Source: Xylogone sp. PMI_703
Taxonomy: Eukaryota; Ascomycota; Leotiomycetes
NCBI GenBank assembly: GCA_021399445.1
Contig: JAJTUQ010000008.1
Span: 558,001 to 622,000 of the forward strand
Direction of reading: 5' to 3'
DNA length: 64,000 nt
The notes beneath the pieces were generated by a model. The model was not told the DNA's origin, did no database searches, and was given only the letters and a program-made list of their open reading frames with translations. Positions 31,592 through 42,544 of this stretch are shown here, in pieces (within the stretch, counting starts at the first letter, position 1; each line of letters opens with the position of its first letter). Made by a program: the position numbers and the translations under genes.

Positions 31592-32702
31592 CAGTACCAT
31601 CAGGGGAGAAAGCACGAGTTTATATGGATTTTCTCTTCCTTCCATTGTGGATCCAGTCTAATATTAAACATCAACCCAAATATTTTTGCTTAATATACCT
31701 ACCAACACGCTGCTTATCTGATCAAGCGTTATCGTTGGCTGAATTAGATCTCTTCAGCCGTATGGATACTAGCCTGACCAGTCAGTATCAGCCACGAAGC
31801 ACAGCCGATGGAGCCAGCACGACCAGCTGAGTCCCACTTCCCTCTGGTTAAATCATAAATTGGAGTACCATCATGGGCTCGGAATGAATGTTCTGGGAAA
31901 TAAGAGGAAAAGTATCTATAAGTGGATACACGTTGCAGTTAGGAACAAAGGAAGTGAAGAGTTGTAAGGTGAATGGCAGTGTATGAGGGAGGGCGTCTAG
32001 ATAGAGAATTTGGTATCAGAGTAATTGAAGACTAATCTTGATCAAATTTTATGTTAAAAGTCTTTACTGAAACTTCTTATTCGAATCCTTTTTTGTCTTA
32101 ATTAAAATATATTTAGCTATTGTCTTTACAATTTTTTCTTAATCGTATATTTGCTGTTTCCCTGAGTAGCTGTATAACAATAATAGTCATAAAGTAGAAA
32201 ACTCGTCTAACATCTTCAGAAAACATTAGCCTTTACTTCGAAAGAATTGCCCGTAAAGAAAAAATAATAATCATTGAGCGCTGTTTTGAGCTTATTATGC
32301 CTTGATCAATATCCGATGACACGTAGCCGTCATATGGATTTGATGCTCCTGTACCGATGTGGCTGGTGGCGCTGATCTACAATTAATCAATCAACAAATG
32401 GCTACGGAGACGTTAACCAATAGAGGGATATAGAAAAACATCAACATAACACTCATTTGATTTGTTGCTACAGCTCCTCCCTCCTGTTTGAAGGTGGGTG
32501 GGCCAGTACTGTTGTACACTACCCCCCCTGGTTAAATGTTAAAAGTGGCAAATTTGATACCTGGCGCATGTAACCATACCCATGGACACCGCTTTCCTAA
32601 TACAGTAGCATTACTTGTAAGGTCCTCAGCATCGATTTGGGCTGAATTTGTATGGGAATTCTTAGATTTGAAAGCTATAGGATAATTGTACTAATGTTGA
32701 TT
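31592..32702. other. gene-free, possible 5' region of the CVNH-WD40 gene
   Basis: Minus-strand sequence just upstream of the CVNH start contains an intron-like stretch (GT near 31588, CTAAC and TTAG near 31534), which may be a 5' untranslated intron. Further on no frame is supported. Confidence 0.3.
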
Positions 32703-33000
32703 CTAATACTTTGTTGGACCCCCTTGTGCATTGATTACAGCTTGACATCTTCTTCCGCAACTGTTATATAGATTTTGAATGTATGAATCTGGAATTGCAT
32801 CCCAGGCCTCCTGAATAATCTTTCTCAACTCCTCCAGAGGTATATTTTTGGGATTGTAATGAGCCTCCATAAATGTAATGCCAGGATGCTCCCTTGCGAA
32901 TTCCTCCACTTTTGGAAGAATATAAGTGTTGTACTTTTCGGAATTGATATTGCCCCATACACAAGAAGATCTTGCCCATACTCCCCATTACCTCTCCCCT
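32703..33000 (-). pseudogene. internally deleted Tc1-like transposase remnant
   Basis: The frame ending at 32703 reads EEFAREHPGITFMEAHYN, KNIPLEELRKIIQEAWDAIP and RRCQAVINAQGGPTKY, the C-terminus of a fungal Tc1-type DDE transposase. The segment that should carry the second Asp and the DDE Asp/Glu is missing: the deletion joins HPGITFME directly to HYNPKN. Further upstream, GAISIPKSTTLIF is in a shifted frame. A non-functional deletion derivative. Confidence 0.75.
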
Positions 33001-33049
33001 TCTGAAGCGTCAAGATCTTCAAGATTACGAACGAATATTCCATCATCAC

Positions 33050-33375
33050 TCACTCCCGCACTCCTTCAACAAACAACACCCCATTTTCCTTGGATCGACT
33101 TGATACCCTCGCCCAGTTTACGTGATAACATGATTCGCGCGGGCTCGAAGCTGAATGTTCGTGAGTTCTGCGCAGACATGCTGGGAACGATGTTTAGCAC
33201 AGCCGGGGTCGGCGTATCAAGCGGGTTACTTGTCTGGGGTGATTCATGGCTGATTCAATCATGGGAAATGACGGAAGGGTTCGTGAGGAATTGGGGTTGG
33301 TTAGTTGAGGGATGTGCCGAGCTCATGAGTGCCACGAATCGATGGAGAAGGGAAAGGGGGGGAGAATGGAACTAG
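33050..33375 (+). pseudogene. C-terminal fragment of a DUF3425 (bZIP-associated) protein
   Basis: The frame ending in TAG at 33373 contains FPWIDLIPSPSLRDNMIRAG, FCADMLGTM, LLVWGDSWLIQSWEMTEGFV and NWGWLVEGCAELMSATNRWR, the conserved end of fungal DUF3425 proteins, which usually follow an N-terminal bZIP. The bZIP part is absent; the 5' boundary abuts the Tc1 remnant on the opposite strand at about 33.0-33.05 kb, so transposon insertion or rearrangement cut the gene. Confidence 0.75.
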
Positions 33376-33987
33376 TAGTGTATTCATCAGTTAAATAACG
33401 TGTTTAGGTCCTCGCCACAATGCACAATGCTACTCACCTGTTAGAGTACAACGTATGAGGCAGGTGGTTGCGCATGGACGACCACCAATAGCGCATAATC
33501 TGGAATATGGTAGAAATGCTTAGAACCAAGCTTTCGAGGATAAATATAGCGAAGTGTTCCATATTTCGCATCGTTTAGAAGATTAGAGACATTGCGACCG
33601 TAACTGCAAGAGTTAAGTTCATGAATGCTTGGGTTCATGAACTTATCACTATGGTAGCTGCCAATAGAATCATTTATGCTCACGCACATACCGAAGCTAA
33701 CGGTTAATTCCGACTTTACTGTACGTACTGTAGTACGTAGTACCTCGGTGTTATTGGTTGACCAAAGGGCGCCACCAACAGCACACAGACATGCAACAAA
33801 AGTTTCCGGCTTATGCAAATAGTTACAGTAGAGTTACTGTATGACTAAATCGCAAGTGAATTAAATATCTGAAGGTATCAGGAACTGACTGGCTCCCTTA
33901 CTCAAATGGCTGGTTTATACGGAGTAATAATAAACCTCTACTATGTTAAGACCCCGGACCTTGCCTTCTTCGACCGCCTTTTCTTAC
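33376..33987. other. no gene recognised
   Basis: A minus-strand frame (33441-33818) has no domain or coding character that convinces me. A self-complementary stretch of TACGTA/GTAC motifs lies near 33718-33740. Confidence 0.35.
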
Positions 33988-35343
33988 TCAACGTTGCAAG
34001 GTTTCTTCACGCTTCCTTTTCAACTTCTTGAAGTAATGCCGCTTGATCTCACGTTCACTCCGATGAAGCATAACCTCATGAATCTCTGCCCACGTGTGTC
34101 CTTCCTCCTTCAACTGGACCACCATCATATCTTCTTCTACTGTCCATGGGATCTCCTCTATCTGCCATTCCGACGTCGTGGGATGAACGTTGAGCGGTCC
34201 CACAGGCCAGTTAATATCTGTAAACTATTCTTCTGGCACAGATGGTATACGCGTGTTGGAGCTCATGTCCAAGGGATTGATTGGCTTCCGAGGTCGACCT
34301 CGCCGAGGTTTGGTTTGCTATGTCGGGCCACTTGATCTCCTACTTGGTTAAGCGCGTACGTACTGCACCCTGAGTCCTGCTTGGGAACTGGCTGAAGATC
34401 CAGTCCCAAGACTTGCCTTTGCCGACCACTGTGCATGCCTTCCCACATTCGATGTTTGCTGCTCGCTATCATTCGAGTCTCCACCACTGCAGACATCGCG
34501 ATCGTTGTCACGGTTTGTCTTATGGGCAGCCGCTGTAGTCGTCTTACCCTGCGGAACCTGGGATGTAGTATATCGGCCAAGCACTCTTGTAGTATGTGCT
34601 AAGTGGTCGCTATTAAAGGTAACGCCAAGCGGATTAATTGGTAGATCGAGAGGCCCCGAGATATCTGGCAGCCAGAATTCAAGGTCGAACGCGGTTTCAC
34701 ATCCAACCATCGTGCATTTAAGAACCCCTTGAACAAACCGTTCCTGATATTTAGCAACTAGGCCCGGTTCTCTAACCGCAGACAAGCTCCGAGAAGTTCG
34801 TAAGACCGACTGGTAGCTATTATCAAGAGCAGTTGAAGGACATCTGCTCTCAGTCTCGACTTGCATGTCGTCCAACTGAGGTCTGACCGCCGAAGACGTT
34901 GCCAGGGTACGAGGTTGTCCGATGCGAGGCTCTACAGAATGCCCAAGGTAGATGGCTGGTGCCGTGGAGGTCTCTAAGCGTGGCTTTCGTCGCTTCGCAG
35001 GTCGTGGATCCTCGTCGTCGGTTACATCGCAAGAGTTATGACCGTGCTTCCCGTGTGCAGAATGCTGGCTGTCGCTGCTGGTCTCATCATCTGGGTCTTG
35101 GTGCTTTCGCTTTTTCTCGCGCTTCTGCAGCTCGGGCCCATCTCCCGGTGCTGGTCTTAGTGGTGCAGAGAGACAAGATGGACTTCGAGAGGTTCGCAAA
35201 TTATTGCGCTTGCCGCTAATTAAGGTTGCAGAATGTGTAAGATCGATCTTGGACTTCGCCTCGCTTAGATGATCGGAAGAAGAGGCTGTTATGCTTCGTT
35301 GGTCACCTGCTTCTCGAAATTTCCAAGATAGAAAGGGACTCAT
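33988..35343 (-). pseudogene. nuclear protein with AT-hook and Myb/SANT-like domain, one nonsense codon
   Basis: Exon 1 (35343 to about 34369) encodes a basic, Ser-rich protein with nuclear-localisation-like clusters (KREKKRKHQ, RPAKRRKPR) and a possible CxxxxC...HxxH element (CTMVGC, SDHLAHT). A short intron ending at 34318 (ATAG; 5' site GTGCAG at 34368 or GTACGC at 34359, both in frame) leads to exon 2 with an AT-hook (KPRRGRPRKP) and then, after an in-frame TAG at 34225-34227, a Myb/SANT-like domain (IPWTVEEDMMVVQLKEEG, HRSEREIKRHYFKKLKRK). CAG to TAG would explain the stop. A further unrecognised intron cannot be excluded. The combination suggests a DNA-binding or chromatin role. Confidence 0.65.
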
Positions 35344-35870
35344 AACGACTAGTTACCTAGGAGCTGGGCCAGAAAGGCAGGGCTGAACGAGTATCTCAAT
35401 CTCTCTTCGGGAATCCAGGAGGATGTTCTTACTTATACGACGTCGACGTCGAATGCAGAGACTGTTATCGAGGCTTGGAACATAGCCCATGAGATCCTTG
35501 GGGATGAAAGTGAGACGTTTCGAAGGCTCCAATCAGTGTTGAATAAAATCACAGAGGCACGTGAGTTTTCTATCGCTTTTTGCTGCTGTAATTATGGCTA
35601 TCTTTAACAATTTTTAGCGTGTATGATGGATGGAAAGATAATATCCAGCGACTCTGCTTCCCGGATTCTACTCCATTGTTGATACAATCTGCTTACTGTC
35701 TGGCGAGAAAGCAGCGATTAAACTTCTCATATTTGCACAGGTGGTGGGGGACATCTGCATGGTCGGGGGCGAGCTATTTTCTAAAGATGATGATGGGAGT
35801 CTCATATAATTTATGGCCTCACTCAGACTGTTCCTCTGTCCAATCCCACTCCCTTAAGTAACACTCTATT
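35344..35870 (+). pseudogene. two exon-like fragments, unknown
   Basis: Plus-strand sequence from about 35370 to 35560 is open and protein-like (GLNEYLNLSSGIQEDVL, AWNIAHEILGDESETFRRL). It is followed by GTGAGT (35562) and TTTTAG (about 35617), an intron-like gap. The next piece reaches a stop within about 25 codons. No start codon or domain is visible, so this is probably a relic. Confidence 0.3.
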
Positions 35871-36139
35871 GTGCTCGGGTAAGTGCTTCCATCTAGTCCA
35901 TTCGGTAATACTACAGCAAGAGGCGTCCCGTCTTTGTGCTTTCCGAGTTGCCACTAGCCTCATTTTGTAGCACTACCTTTGGTAAGATAATATTACTCTT
36001 TTTATCATGGCGAGTGCAATATATATAGGGGTTTCCACCATAGAAAAAAGCATATAGTGCAACGCTTTTTACCCCTCAAGAAGGTCTGTCTTCAATTCTA
36101 TAAACTCCTCAACCATCAATCTATCCTCGCATCCCAACA

Positions 36140-36835
36140 ATGGATCAGATTTTGGCACAACTTATGCCATTTCTTTTTATACGATACCGGCAACCGCTTT
36201 TCAACATCTTGACAGCAGTTACGCTTATTGCATTCACAGCGGGATGGAACTCCTTCCGGGTTTTACAAGAATTAACTCTTGTATATATTCATTTTCTCCG
36301 GCTTCTTGGAGATTTTTCTGACAAATACGAATCCGATAAAACTCGGCAAGGATTCCGTAGAGTTTATGTGGCGTTGCGACATGCGTTTACACTACTCTGG
36401 AATCGTTATCGTTATTGTTATACTGGAGATTCTACAATAATACCAGGTTATACTTCTGTAATATGGGGTATATACTGTTTATGTTGTTTTTACTTCGCAC
36501 ACGAATGGAAGGCATGGACCTTATGTCTGACTAGAGTTGCGCTTATACTATATTTAGGCACATCAACATCAACTGAGGTTTCTGCGGTCATTGTGCTATG
36601 TTGGCAATCACAATATCTCATGGCTCTACAAACGGCTTCGTTATTTTATATGAACGTAATACTTATTATTTCGTTTTGTTCTTACATAACAGATGTTTGG
36701 AGCGAGAAGAGGTCAAATAACGATGAAAATGACCATGTTGATGACGACGGGGATGAATATATGGATGACGAGAATAGCGACGAGGATGACTACGAGGATA
36801 GCGATGACGATGAATATTACAATGATGACTGTTAG
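36140..36835 (+). CDS. multi-spanning membrane protein with acidic tail, tandem paralogue 1
   Basis: A 231-codon single-exon frame beginning MDQILAQLMPFLFIRYRQP. Several hydrophobic segments are visible (about residues 20-36, 105-120, 128-145, 165-187), consistent with four or more membrane helices, with conserved stretches GFRRVYVALR and IWGIYCLCCFYFA. The C-terminal 40 residues are almost entirely Asp/Glu/Tyr/Asn. The paralogue at 39142 shares the start MDQ, IRY, GFHRVYV, IWGIYCLYCFYFA and VLCWQSQ but lacks the acidic tail. The region before both genes is also duplicated, including GTAGCACT, a TTACTC(T)TTTTAT block and ATATATATAGGGGTT about 100 bp before the ATG, so the promoter was copied with the gene. 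Family unknown. Confidence 0.7.
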   Translation: MDQILAQLMPFLFIRYRQPLFNILTAVTLIAFTAGWNSFRVLQELTLVYIHFLRLLGDFSDKYESDKTRQGFRRVYVALRHAFTLLWNRYRYCYTGDSTIIPGYTSVIWGIYCLCCFYFAHEWKAWTLCLTRVALILYLGTSTSTEVSAVIVLCWQSQYLMALQTASLFYMNVILIISFCSYITDVWSEKRSNNDENDHVDDDGDEYMDDENSDEDDYEDSDDDEYYNDDC

Positions 36836-37560
36836 GGTTCAGGTGCAAAGGGGGCGTTACGCCCACCAGGGGGGAATGCAGCCCCAGCGAAGGAACCAGG
36901 AAGGCCAAATTTGTTTGTGTAACATTCTTGCTAGGGATTATAACAAAGGCTAAAGATACAGTAAAGGGCTGAAGAATCACTTATGATTGTTACTATGAAA
37001 TTTAACCTGCTAAAGATTAATTAAGCTGAGCATAAGGCTCCTATGTACTGCAAAACTATTAACTTATATAGCGAGTGTAGGCTCTCTTAATGAGGAAGAT
37101 TTTGAATCCGAGGAAATGAATAAGCAGGTTTTATTTTATAGTCAAGTGGGTGGTAAAAATATTTTGTACATTACTACTACTCCCTTACGATCTATACAGG
37201 TATTCGGTGTGATTACAGAAACACCGTTTGGAGCAGCGATTACGGCTTTACGTAAGGTTTCCGGAAAATAATTTGCACCCTCGGGGGTCTTGGGTGCTTT
37301 TGTGGGCACAGGTTGTCAGGATGACTTTGTATATTAGTAATAAACAATAAATTCCTAATGCCTAAGGCCTAAATATACTTCCGAAGGTCAACGTGGCAAA
37401 TCTTTGGCATCAACCTTGCGGAGGAGTCACAACCTCGCAGGAATTATCATATAATATGATATAATATAATATAACAGGCATAAAAATCGCATACAAGTAT
37501 CGAAAATTAAAGGAAATGAATGAAAATAACAGCAGCAAGATATATGTAGAGTTCGCGCTA
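36836..37560. other. no gene recognised
   Basis: AT-rich spacer. A TACAGTAAAG at 36958 resembles the family TIR start for only nine bases and then diverges. Confidence 0.35.
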
Positions 37561-38343
37561 TCATGCTTTCTCCTCTGCTGAAACATATTCCGTGTCTACT
37601 ATATTCTCTTCCGGCTCCAATGTTGGGTACCAGGTAACTGAGCGGCATAGTTTACCCTCAACATAAGCCACCTTATTCCCAAGCTTACGAATATTCCAGT
37701 ACTCTCCATCTTTGGGCTTCTGCATTGGGATATTCTTGGCCTCGATTATCCACCTTACCGGTACATATGTCCGACTCCATTTAATCGGTCGGTGTATCAC
37801 CTCGTAATGGTAATCGTTTCATCCCCAATTTCGTCAATATACCAATCCATTCCGCTGGGCACCCATACCATCGGTTTCTGATAACGCTGAGGTTTTGTAG
37901 ATGAACTGGACTCACATGCGGTAGAGACGCCGGAGTCTTCTTGAAAAGGAGAATTCTGACGTATCGTGGTTATGTTAATCGGTACACTTACGAGTTTTGA
38001 CCGTTTTGAACACTCCTCTGTCGGCTTCTCGGGAAAGCTGTGGTCGTTATTCCCTTTACCGTTCTCCATAATCGTGCCAAGCTCAAGAGATAACGTCTCT
38101 CTTCTGCGTGTAGGATCGGGTGAGATAGATCTTTTTCCTTTTCATAACCTGGTTATTGTTGAAGCCAAGTGTGCTGCTAGATTCCTCAATGGTCTTTACA
38201 TGAAGGCTGTGTCCAGTACTGGGATCGCCAGCTCCGCTCTCTGGCATACGACCTAAGGCTCCTTTAAATAAAGAAGACAATGGAGGAAGCTCCTCTTCAG
38301 GACTATTCTCTTTCTCTACTGAGTCTGCTGCACAGGATTAGAT
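37561..38343 (-). pseudogene. frameshifted gene of unknown family
   Basis: Three minus-strand frames follow each other: about 38340-38083 (ENSPEEELPPLSSLFKG, GRMPESGAGDPSTGHS), 38069-37797 (MVWVPSGMDWYIDEIGDE) and 37800-37561 (HYEVIHRPIKWSRTYVPVRW, EYWNIRKLGNKVAYVEGK). Overlaps of a few bases at the junctions, without usable splice sites, point to small indels in one ancestral gene of at least 240 codons. The C-terminal part is rich in aromatic residues and looks folded; the N-terminal part is polar. I do not recognise the family. It lies between the two membrane protein paralogues, so the tandem duplication could include or flank it. Confidence 0.5.
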
Positions 38344-39141
38344 ATCGATGCTAAACCTAAACCTAAACGCACTACATACCTTGATTTCCTGTTTGCCTGT
38401 TTGCAAATAGGGCCATGTCAGCTAACCCTAGAAGCATGGTACTAGCGGCAGACATGTTTGGAGCTATGAAGTAACACTTTAGAGACTTTGGGGCAAAATG
38501 GTGGTCACGTTAAAAACGTTTCAAAGATATTGTACCACAATGTTCGACTTTGGATTTGAATTAAAAAGAGCAGAAGAAGAGGTGAGGGATGGTTTCTTAT
38601 AGACATGTTGCAATCCTCCTCTCAGCCACGCTGAGATGCCTGCATCCGCTATCCCTTTTGCCACTTGCCGCCTTCTACCCCTCTTTCATGGAATGTGATA
38701 AAACAGCTGCAGGGCTTCTGAATGTAGCCAATATTTGATTCAGCTAAGCAGGAACGATTTCAGTAATACAAAGGTCTACGGCCCTGTAAAGCTGTAAGCT
38801 GGTGGGAAAAGCTGGGTCGGCGTGTAGGGCGGTATCTAGTCATTCCTTCTAGTTATCCCCTTACGTACGTGAGGTACCTCGGTTGTACTGTACCACTCCT
38901 TTAAGTAGCACTCCATTTTGCACGTCCCAGAGGCGTTTCGCTTTAGCAACCTTACGAGTTACCGTAAACCCTGCTCTGTAGCACTCCCTTTGGTAGTATT
39001 TTATTACTCCTTTTTATAGTGTGCTATTGTGCTATCCCAGCTACTCAACAGAATATATATAGGGGTTCACATCTTACACCTCGGAAGGCCTGTCCCTACA
39101 CCACTCAACTCCTTCAACTATCATTGTATCCTATCCCAACG
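38344..39141. other. spacer and duplicated promoter region of paralogue 2
   Basis: From about 38890 the sequence resembles the region before paralogue 1 (about 35848 onward: CACTCCTTTAAGTAGCACTC here against CACTCCCTTAAGTAACACTC there). Before that no frame is supported. Confidence 0.5.
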
Positions 39142-39795
39142 ATGGATCAGAAAACGAGACAACTCCAACGAGCTTTAACTCCACTTACACAACTCTTTAT
39201 ACGATACCCGAAATCGTTTTCCTACAACTCGGGAGGCGTTATACTCATTACTTTGGCAATAGGATGGCACTTCTCTCCGCTTTTTAGGATTTTGCATCAA
39301 TTAAGCCTCGTATTTCTTCATTCTATATATACTCTCATGTTCCTCAGAAATCTATCTGACGCATACCGAGACAATAAATCTCTGCAAGGATTCCATAGAG
39401 TCTACGTAGTGTCGCAACGTGTTTTTAAACAGTCTCGGGTTCGTTATACCTGGAGTTCCTGTCATTGTCCTACAATAACTCCGAGTTGTGCTTCTAAAAT
39501 ATGGGGCATATATTGTCTATATTGTTTCTATTTCGCAGGTGGATGGAAGACTTCATCCTTGGGTCTCACTACAACCGCACTTGTAGTATATTTAGGCACA
39601 GCAGCATCATCCGAAGTTCCCCAAGTCCTCGTGCTATGTTGGCAATCGCAGCACCTTATGCCTCTAGAAACAGCTCAGCCGGTCTACTTGTCCGCATTCC
39701 TTATTGTATCGTTCGCTTTTTATATGGTATACGTTTGGGGTCCACGTGCAAAAATGACTGATGAAACCTCTGTCAAAACGTCGGTTATATGCTAA
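39142..39795 (+). CDS. multi-spanning membrane protein, tandem paralogue 2
   Basis: A 217-codon frame beginning MDQKTRQLQRALTPLTQLF. Hydrophobic segments match those of paralogue 1 (IWGIYCLYCFYFAGGW, LVVYLGTAASSEVPQVLVL, a final helix near AFLIVSFAFYMVYV). The C-terminus is short (VKTSVIC), without the acidic tail of paralogue 1. An upstream in-frame extension exists but the MDQ start is shared by both genes and preceded by the same CCCAAC(A/G)ATGGATCAG context, which decides the start. The two ATGs are 3.0 kb apart in direct orientation. Confidence 0.7.
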   Translation: MDQKTRQLQRALTPLTQLFIRYPKSFSYNSGGVILITLAIGWHFSPLFRILHQLSLVFLHSIYTLMFLRNLSDAYRDNKSLQGFHRVYVVSQRVFKQSRVRYTWSSCHCPTITPSCASKIWGIYCLYCFYFAGGWKTSSLGLTTTALVVYLGTAASSEVPQVLVLCWQSQHLMPLETAQPVYLSAFLIVSFAFYMVYVWGPRAKMTDETSVKTSVIC

Positions 39796-40542
39796 TGCCA
39801 CCTGATATGGGCCATTTCAAAGACTTACAAGCGTCGCCAAAACTGAAAACTACAAGAGTTCATAAAAGTCCGCACTGCAAAGGTAGAAATGTTGGCGAGT
39901 ACTTTGTGGATAACTACTCTCTCTAGATTAGTGAAATTCATTTGACGATCTCATTCTGCTCCGCATTCCTCTCCAAGCTTATAAGTAACTAGACATGTTG
40001 TATAAGTCTCTATCGTGGAGGTTTCCAGAAACAAGCTGCTGAGAGAAATAACAGTGTCTTCTCCTAATCTTTCAAGCTAAGCACAACTTAGGGTTGATCT
40101 CACACATACTGCAACCTCGGTGAGTGGCGAACAGTATAACATCTTAGAAGCTTCTCAAAGCCCCTCTGTTAGGAACAGGGCAACTACGGTCTTGGATCCA
40201 GTGCAATCCAGGATGTGAAATCGAAACTACACTTGAGAATAATTTCAAATTTATCTCTCAGCAGCGTTGCAGATGGGGGAGAAGCAATTGGAGAAGCAGT
40301 TACACAAGTCTAACTACAGGACTCTGGACGTAAATTAGCATTTTGCCTTGCAATATAACGATTTATCTAGTTTATATGCGCTATATCTTACCATGTTTAT
40401 TAATTTTGCCATCGCTGATCTTTTGCTCTTTCCGTTTTGGTCTTATTTACAGGGAAAGATATTACGGGGAGCCATCCACAATCCAAGAGAAGTAAGCAAG
40501 TATGCCTATTAGGTGAAGCGGTGGATTGATTGTGAGGCAGGC
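39796..40542. other. no gene recognised
   Basis: AT-rich intergenic DNA between paralogue 2 and the ligase module. No supported frame. Confidence 0.35.
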
Positions 40543-41039
40543 TTAATGCGCATCGGTCTCAGCTGAACAAGCGCTGTAGCGAGTCAGAAACGCAGGTAGT
40601 GCTCCAAAACTGCATGTGGAGGTTGAAGACACGTGGTATCTCAAACTATAATCATTCCTAGCTGCCTTTCTTGCCGGCCCCCAGAAGTCACAGCCTGTAA
40701 GAATGTGGTAGAAATCACCAATAGGGGTAAACGAACCTAGTAAGATGTTTCCCCGCTGTCTGCCTTGCACTATAAACAGTGAAAGAACCGTCTCGCTGCT
40801 AAGGGTAAGCGTGAGTGCACTCTTCGCGTGGCTAAGGGAAGATTGCCTTCCAGACGAGGGTAGCAGCCACATACGTTCTGGCCAGTAGCCCAACGGTACC
40901 AAAGCGAGGTGCGGATCAGACGGGCAAGACAGAGTGTCGTGGACAGATTGCCGCCTGCCCCTGCTCCGTGAAGGTATTCCATAAATATCCCTATACCCCT
41001 AGCAGTTTCCCTTCCATATGTAAAGGGGTCTCTGAACAA
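40543..41039 (-). pseudogene. unknown gene divergent from the DNA ligase (module partner X)
   Basis: Two overlapping minus-strand frames (41039-40770 and 40902-40543) probably represent one decayed gene. Segments include GIFMEYLHGAGAGGN and ARKAARNDYSLRYHVSS. It is divergent from the ligase at 41058, with only about 20-150 bp between them. A homologous copy with the same divergent arrangement is found at 60090-60408, where SKAAKNDYHLRFRVSL corresponds. The repeated pairing suggests that the two genes travel as a unit. No domain recognised. Confidence 0.5.
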
Positions 41040-41057
41040 CTACATATTCTTATAAAT

Positions 41058-42540
41058 ATGCCCTTTCCATTCAGCTCGCTATGCGAACTTCTCAATAAAC
41101 TTGACGAGAACCGCACCAAGTCATTGATTGCAAGCAAGATCTCCGGTTGCCTAGTTTAGCAAGCATAAGGGAATCATCCCACGACAAGGTTCGGAAGCAG
41201 TTGCATTCTTGTCGTGTCTCTTCCCCGAACGCCGACCAGATAGGGTCTTCGGCCTAAGAGTAGGACAGCTTGAAAGAATTATACAACGAGCACAATGTCT
41301 TGGATCATCCCGGATGATGGATTTGAAAAGGTGGAAGACCGGTGACAGTTTAGACTTCGCATCATGCGTGGAACAGGTGATGTCTATAACAGACTGCGAG
41401 TCAAAGCACAGCCCAGACGTGACCTTAGAAGAGCTTGATGATGTCCTTGATCAGATTGCGGCCACGTCAGCGTTCTCATCAGCCAATTTGAGAGGAAAGG
41501 TCAAGGAGAAACATGGTCAACCAATCTGCACAGATGATTTGCTTTCGAGGGTATTCCGGGCGTTGAAGAGCTCGGAAGCAAAGTGGATGGTTCGTATGTT
41601 ATCGAAGAATTACAGCCCAGTTTGCGTTCCTGAACTGTTGGCAATGCGCCAATTTCACTTCCTTTTGCCTAGTCTCCTAACCTTTCAAAATTCGTTCGAA
41701 GCCGCCGTGAAGCTCCTAGATGAACCGACAATCGGCTCCATACCATTCCAAGTGGCAAGTGATGCGGAAGGTGCACTGACAGAGATTGCAAATAATGAGC
41801 TCAGACCTCAGGTTGGGGTGATGATTGGGCGACCGATCTATGAAAAGGCAAGAAGCATCAACCATTGTTGTCAATTGGCGGGTCAAAGGCAAATGAGTGT
41901 TGAACGGAAATATGACGGCGAATACTGTCAAATCCACATCGATCTGAACAAGGCCAATCATATCCAAATTTTCTCCAAGAGCGGGAAGGACTCTACCAGC
42001 GACCGCAGAGGGCTCCATCCTGCACTGCGAGATTGCCTAGCGCTTAATAAAGCGGGTAGTAAGATCAAGAAGCAGTGTATCCTAGAGGGAGAATTGCTTG
42101 TATGGAATGATGACGACGAGAAAATTGAACCCTTCTACAAAATTCGTCGGCATGTGAAGCGATCTGGAAACTTTATCGGAACTGCTCTCGACTTACCCGC
42201 CGGTCCAGGTGAGCATCTTATGATCATGTTTTACGATATTCTGCTACTTGATGACACTCCATGCATCAGAGAGAACCATGAGAAACGGCGTGGACTACTC
42301 GAATCTTTAGTTCATTGCATTCCCGGCCGGGTCAACATCGGAACTCGTGATATAATTGACTTCTCATCTTCGGATGCACCAAAGTATCACTTATCCAGTG
42401 TTGCTGTAACTGCTGCTCAAACTTCTGACAGGAAAGAATTTTTAGATTCTCCATGCGGAACATGTCCGCAAGGGCATAGACTTGAGGATGTCGAAGTAAT
42501 TCTAAATCGTCACCTACATCCTCTTAGCCAGATTTCATTA
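41058..42540 (+). pseudogene. ATP-dependent DNA ligase family protein, frameshifted and 3'-truncated
   Basis: The start is at 41058 (MPFPFSSLCELLNKLDENRT), as shown by the paralogous N-terminus at 60070. At about 41150 a small deletion shifts the frame; the remainder (FSKHKGIIPRQGSEAVAFL onward) is open from about 41154. It contains a ligase N-terminal helical domain and the adenylation domain: motif I VERKYDGEYC (the Lys that accepts AMP), ILEGELLVW and MIMFYDILLLDD. Similarity fades after PGRVNIGT (about 42340), and the OB-fold and any BRCT domains are missing. The frame runs on to 42660, but its last part (from about 42545) is antisense to a BTB gene fragment, so a rearrangement joined two gene relics. 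Ligases of this type are related to eukaryotic DNA ligase IV-like enzymes. Confidence 0.75.
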
Positions 42541-42544
42541 AGGA

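Noticed and set aside
33441..33818. A 125-codon minus-strand frame
   Set aside because: No domain, irregular composition and no support from splice sites or homologous copies.
36956..36975. TACAGTAAAG as a fourth end of the HET-carrying family
   Set aside because: Only the first nine bases agree; the T-run, AGTTAATT and inner blocks are absent.
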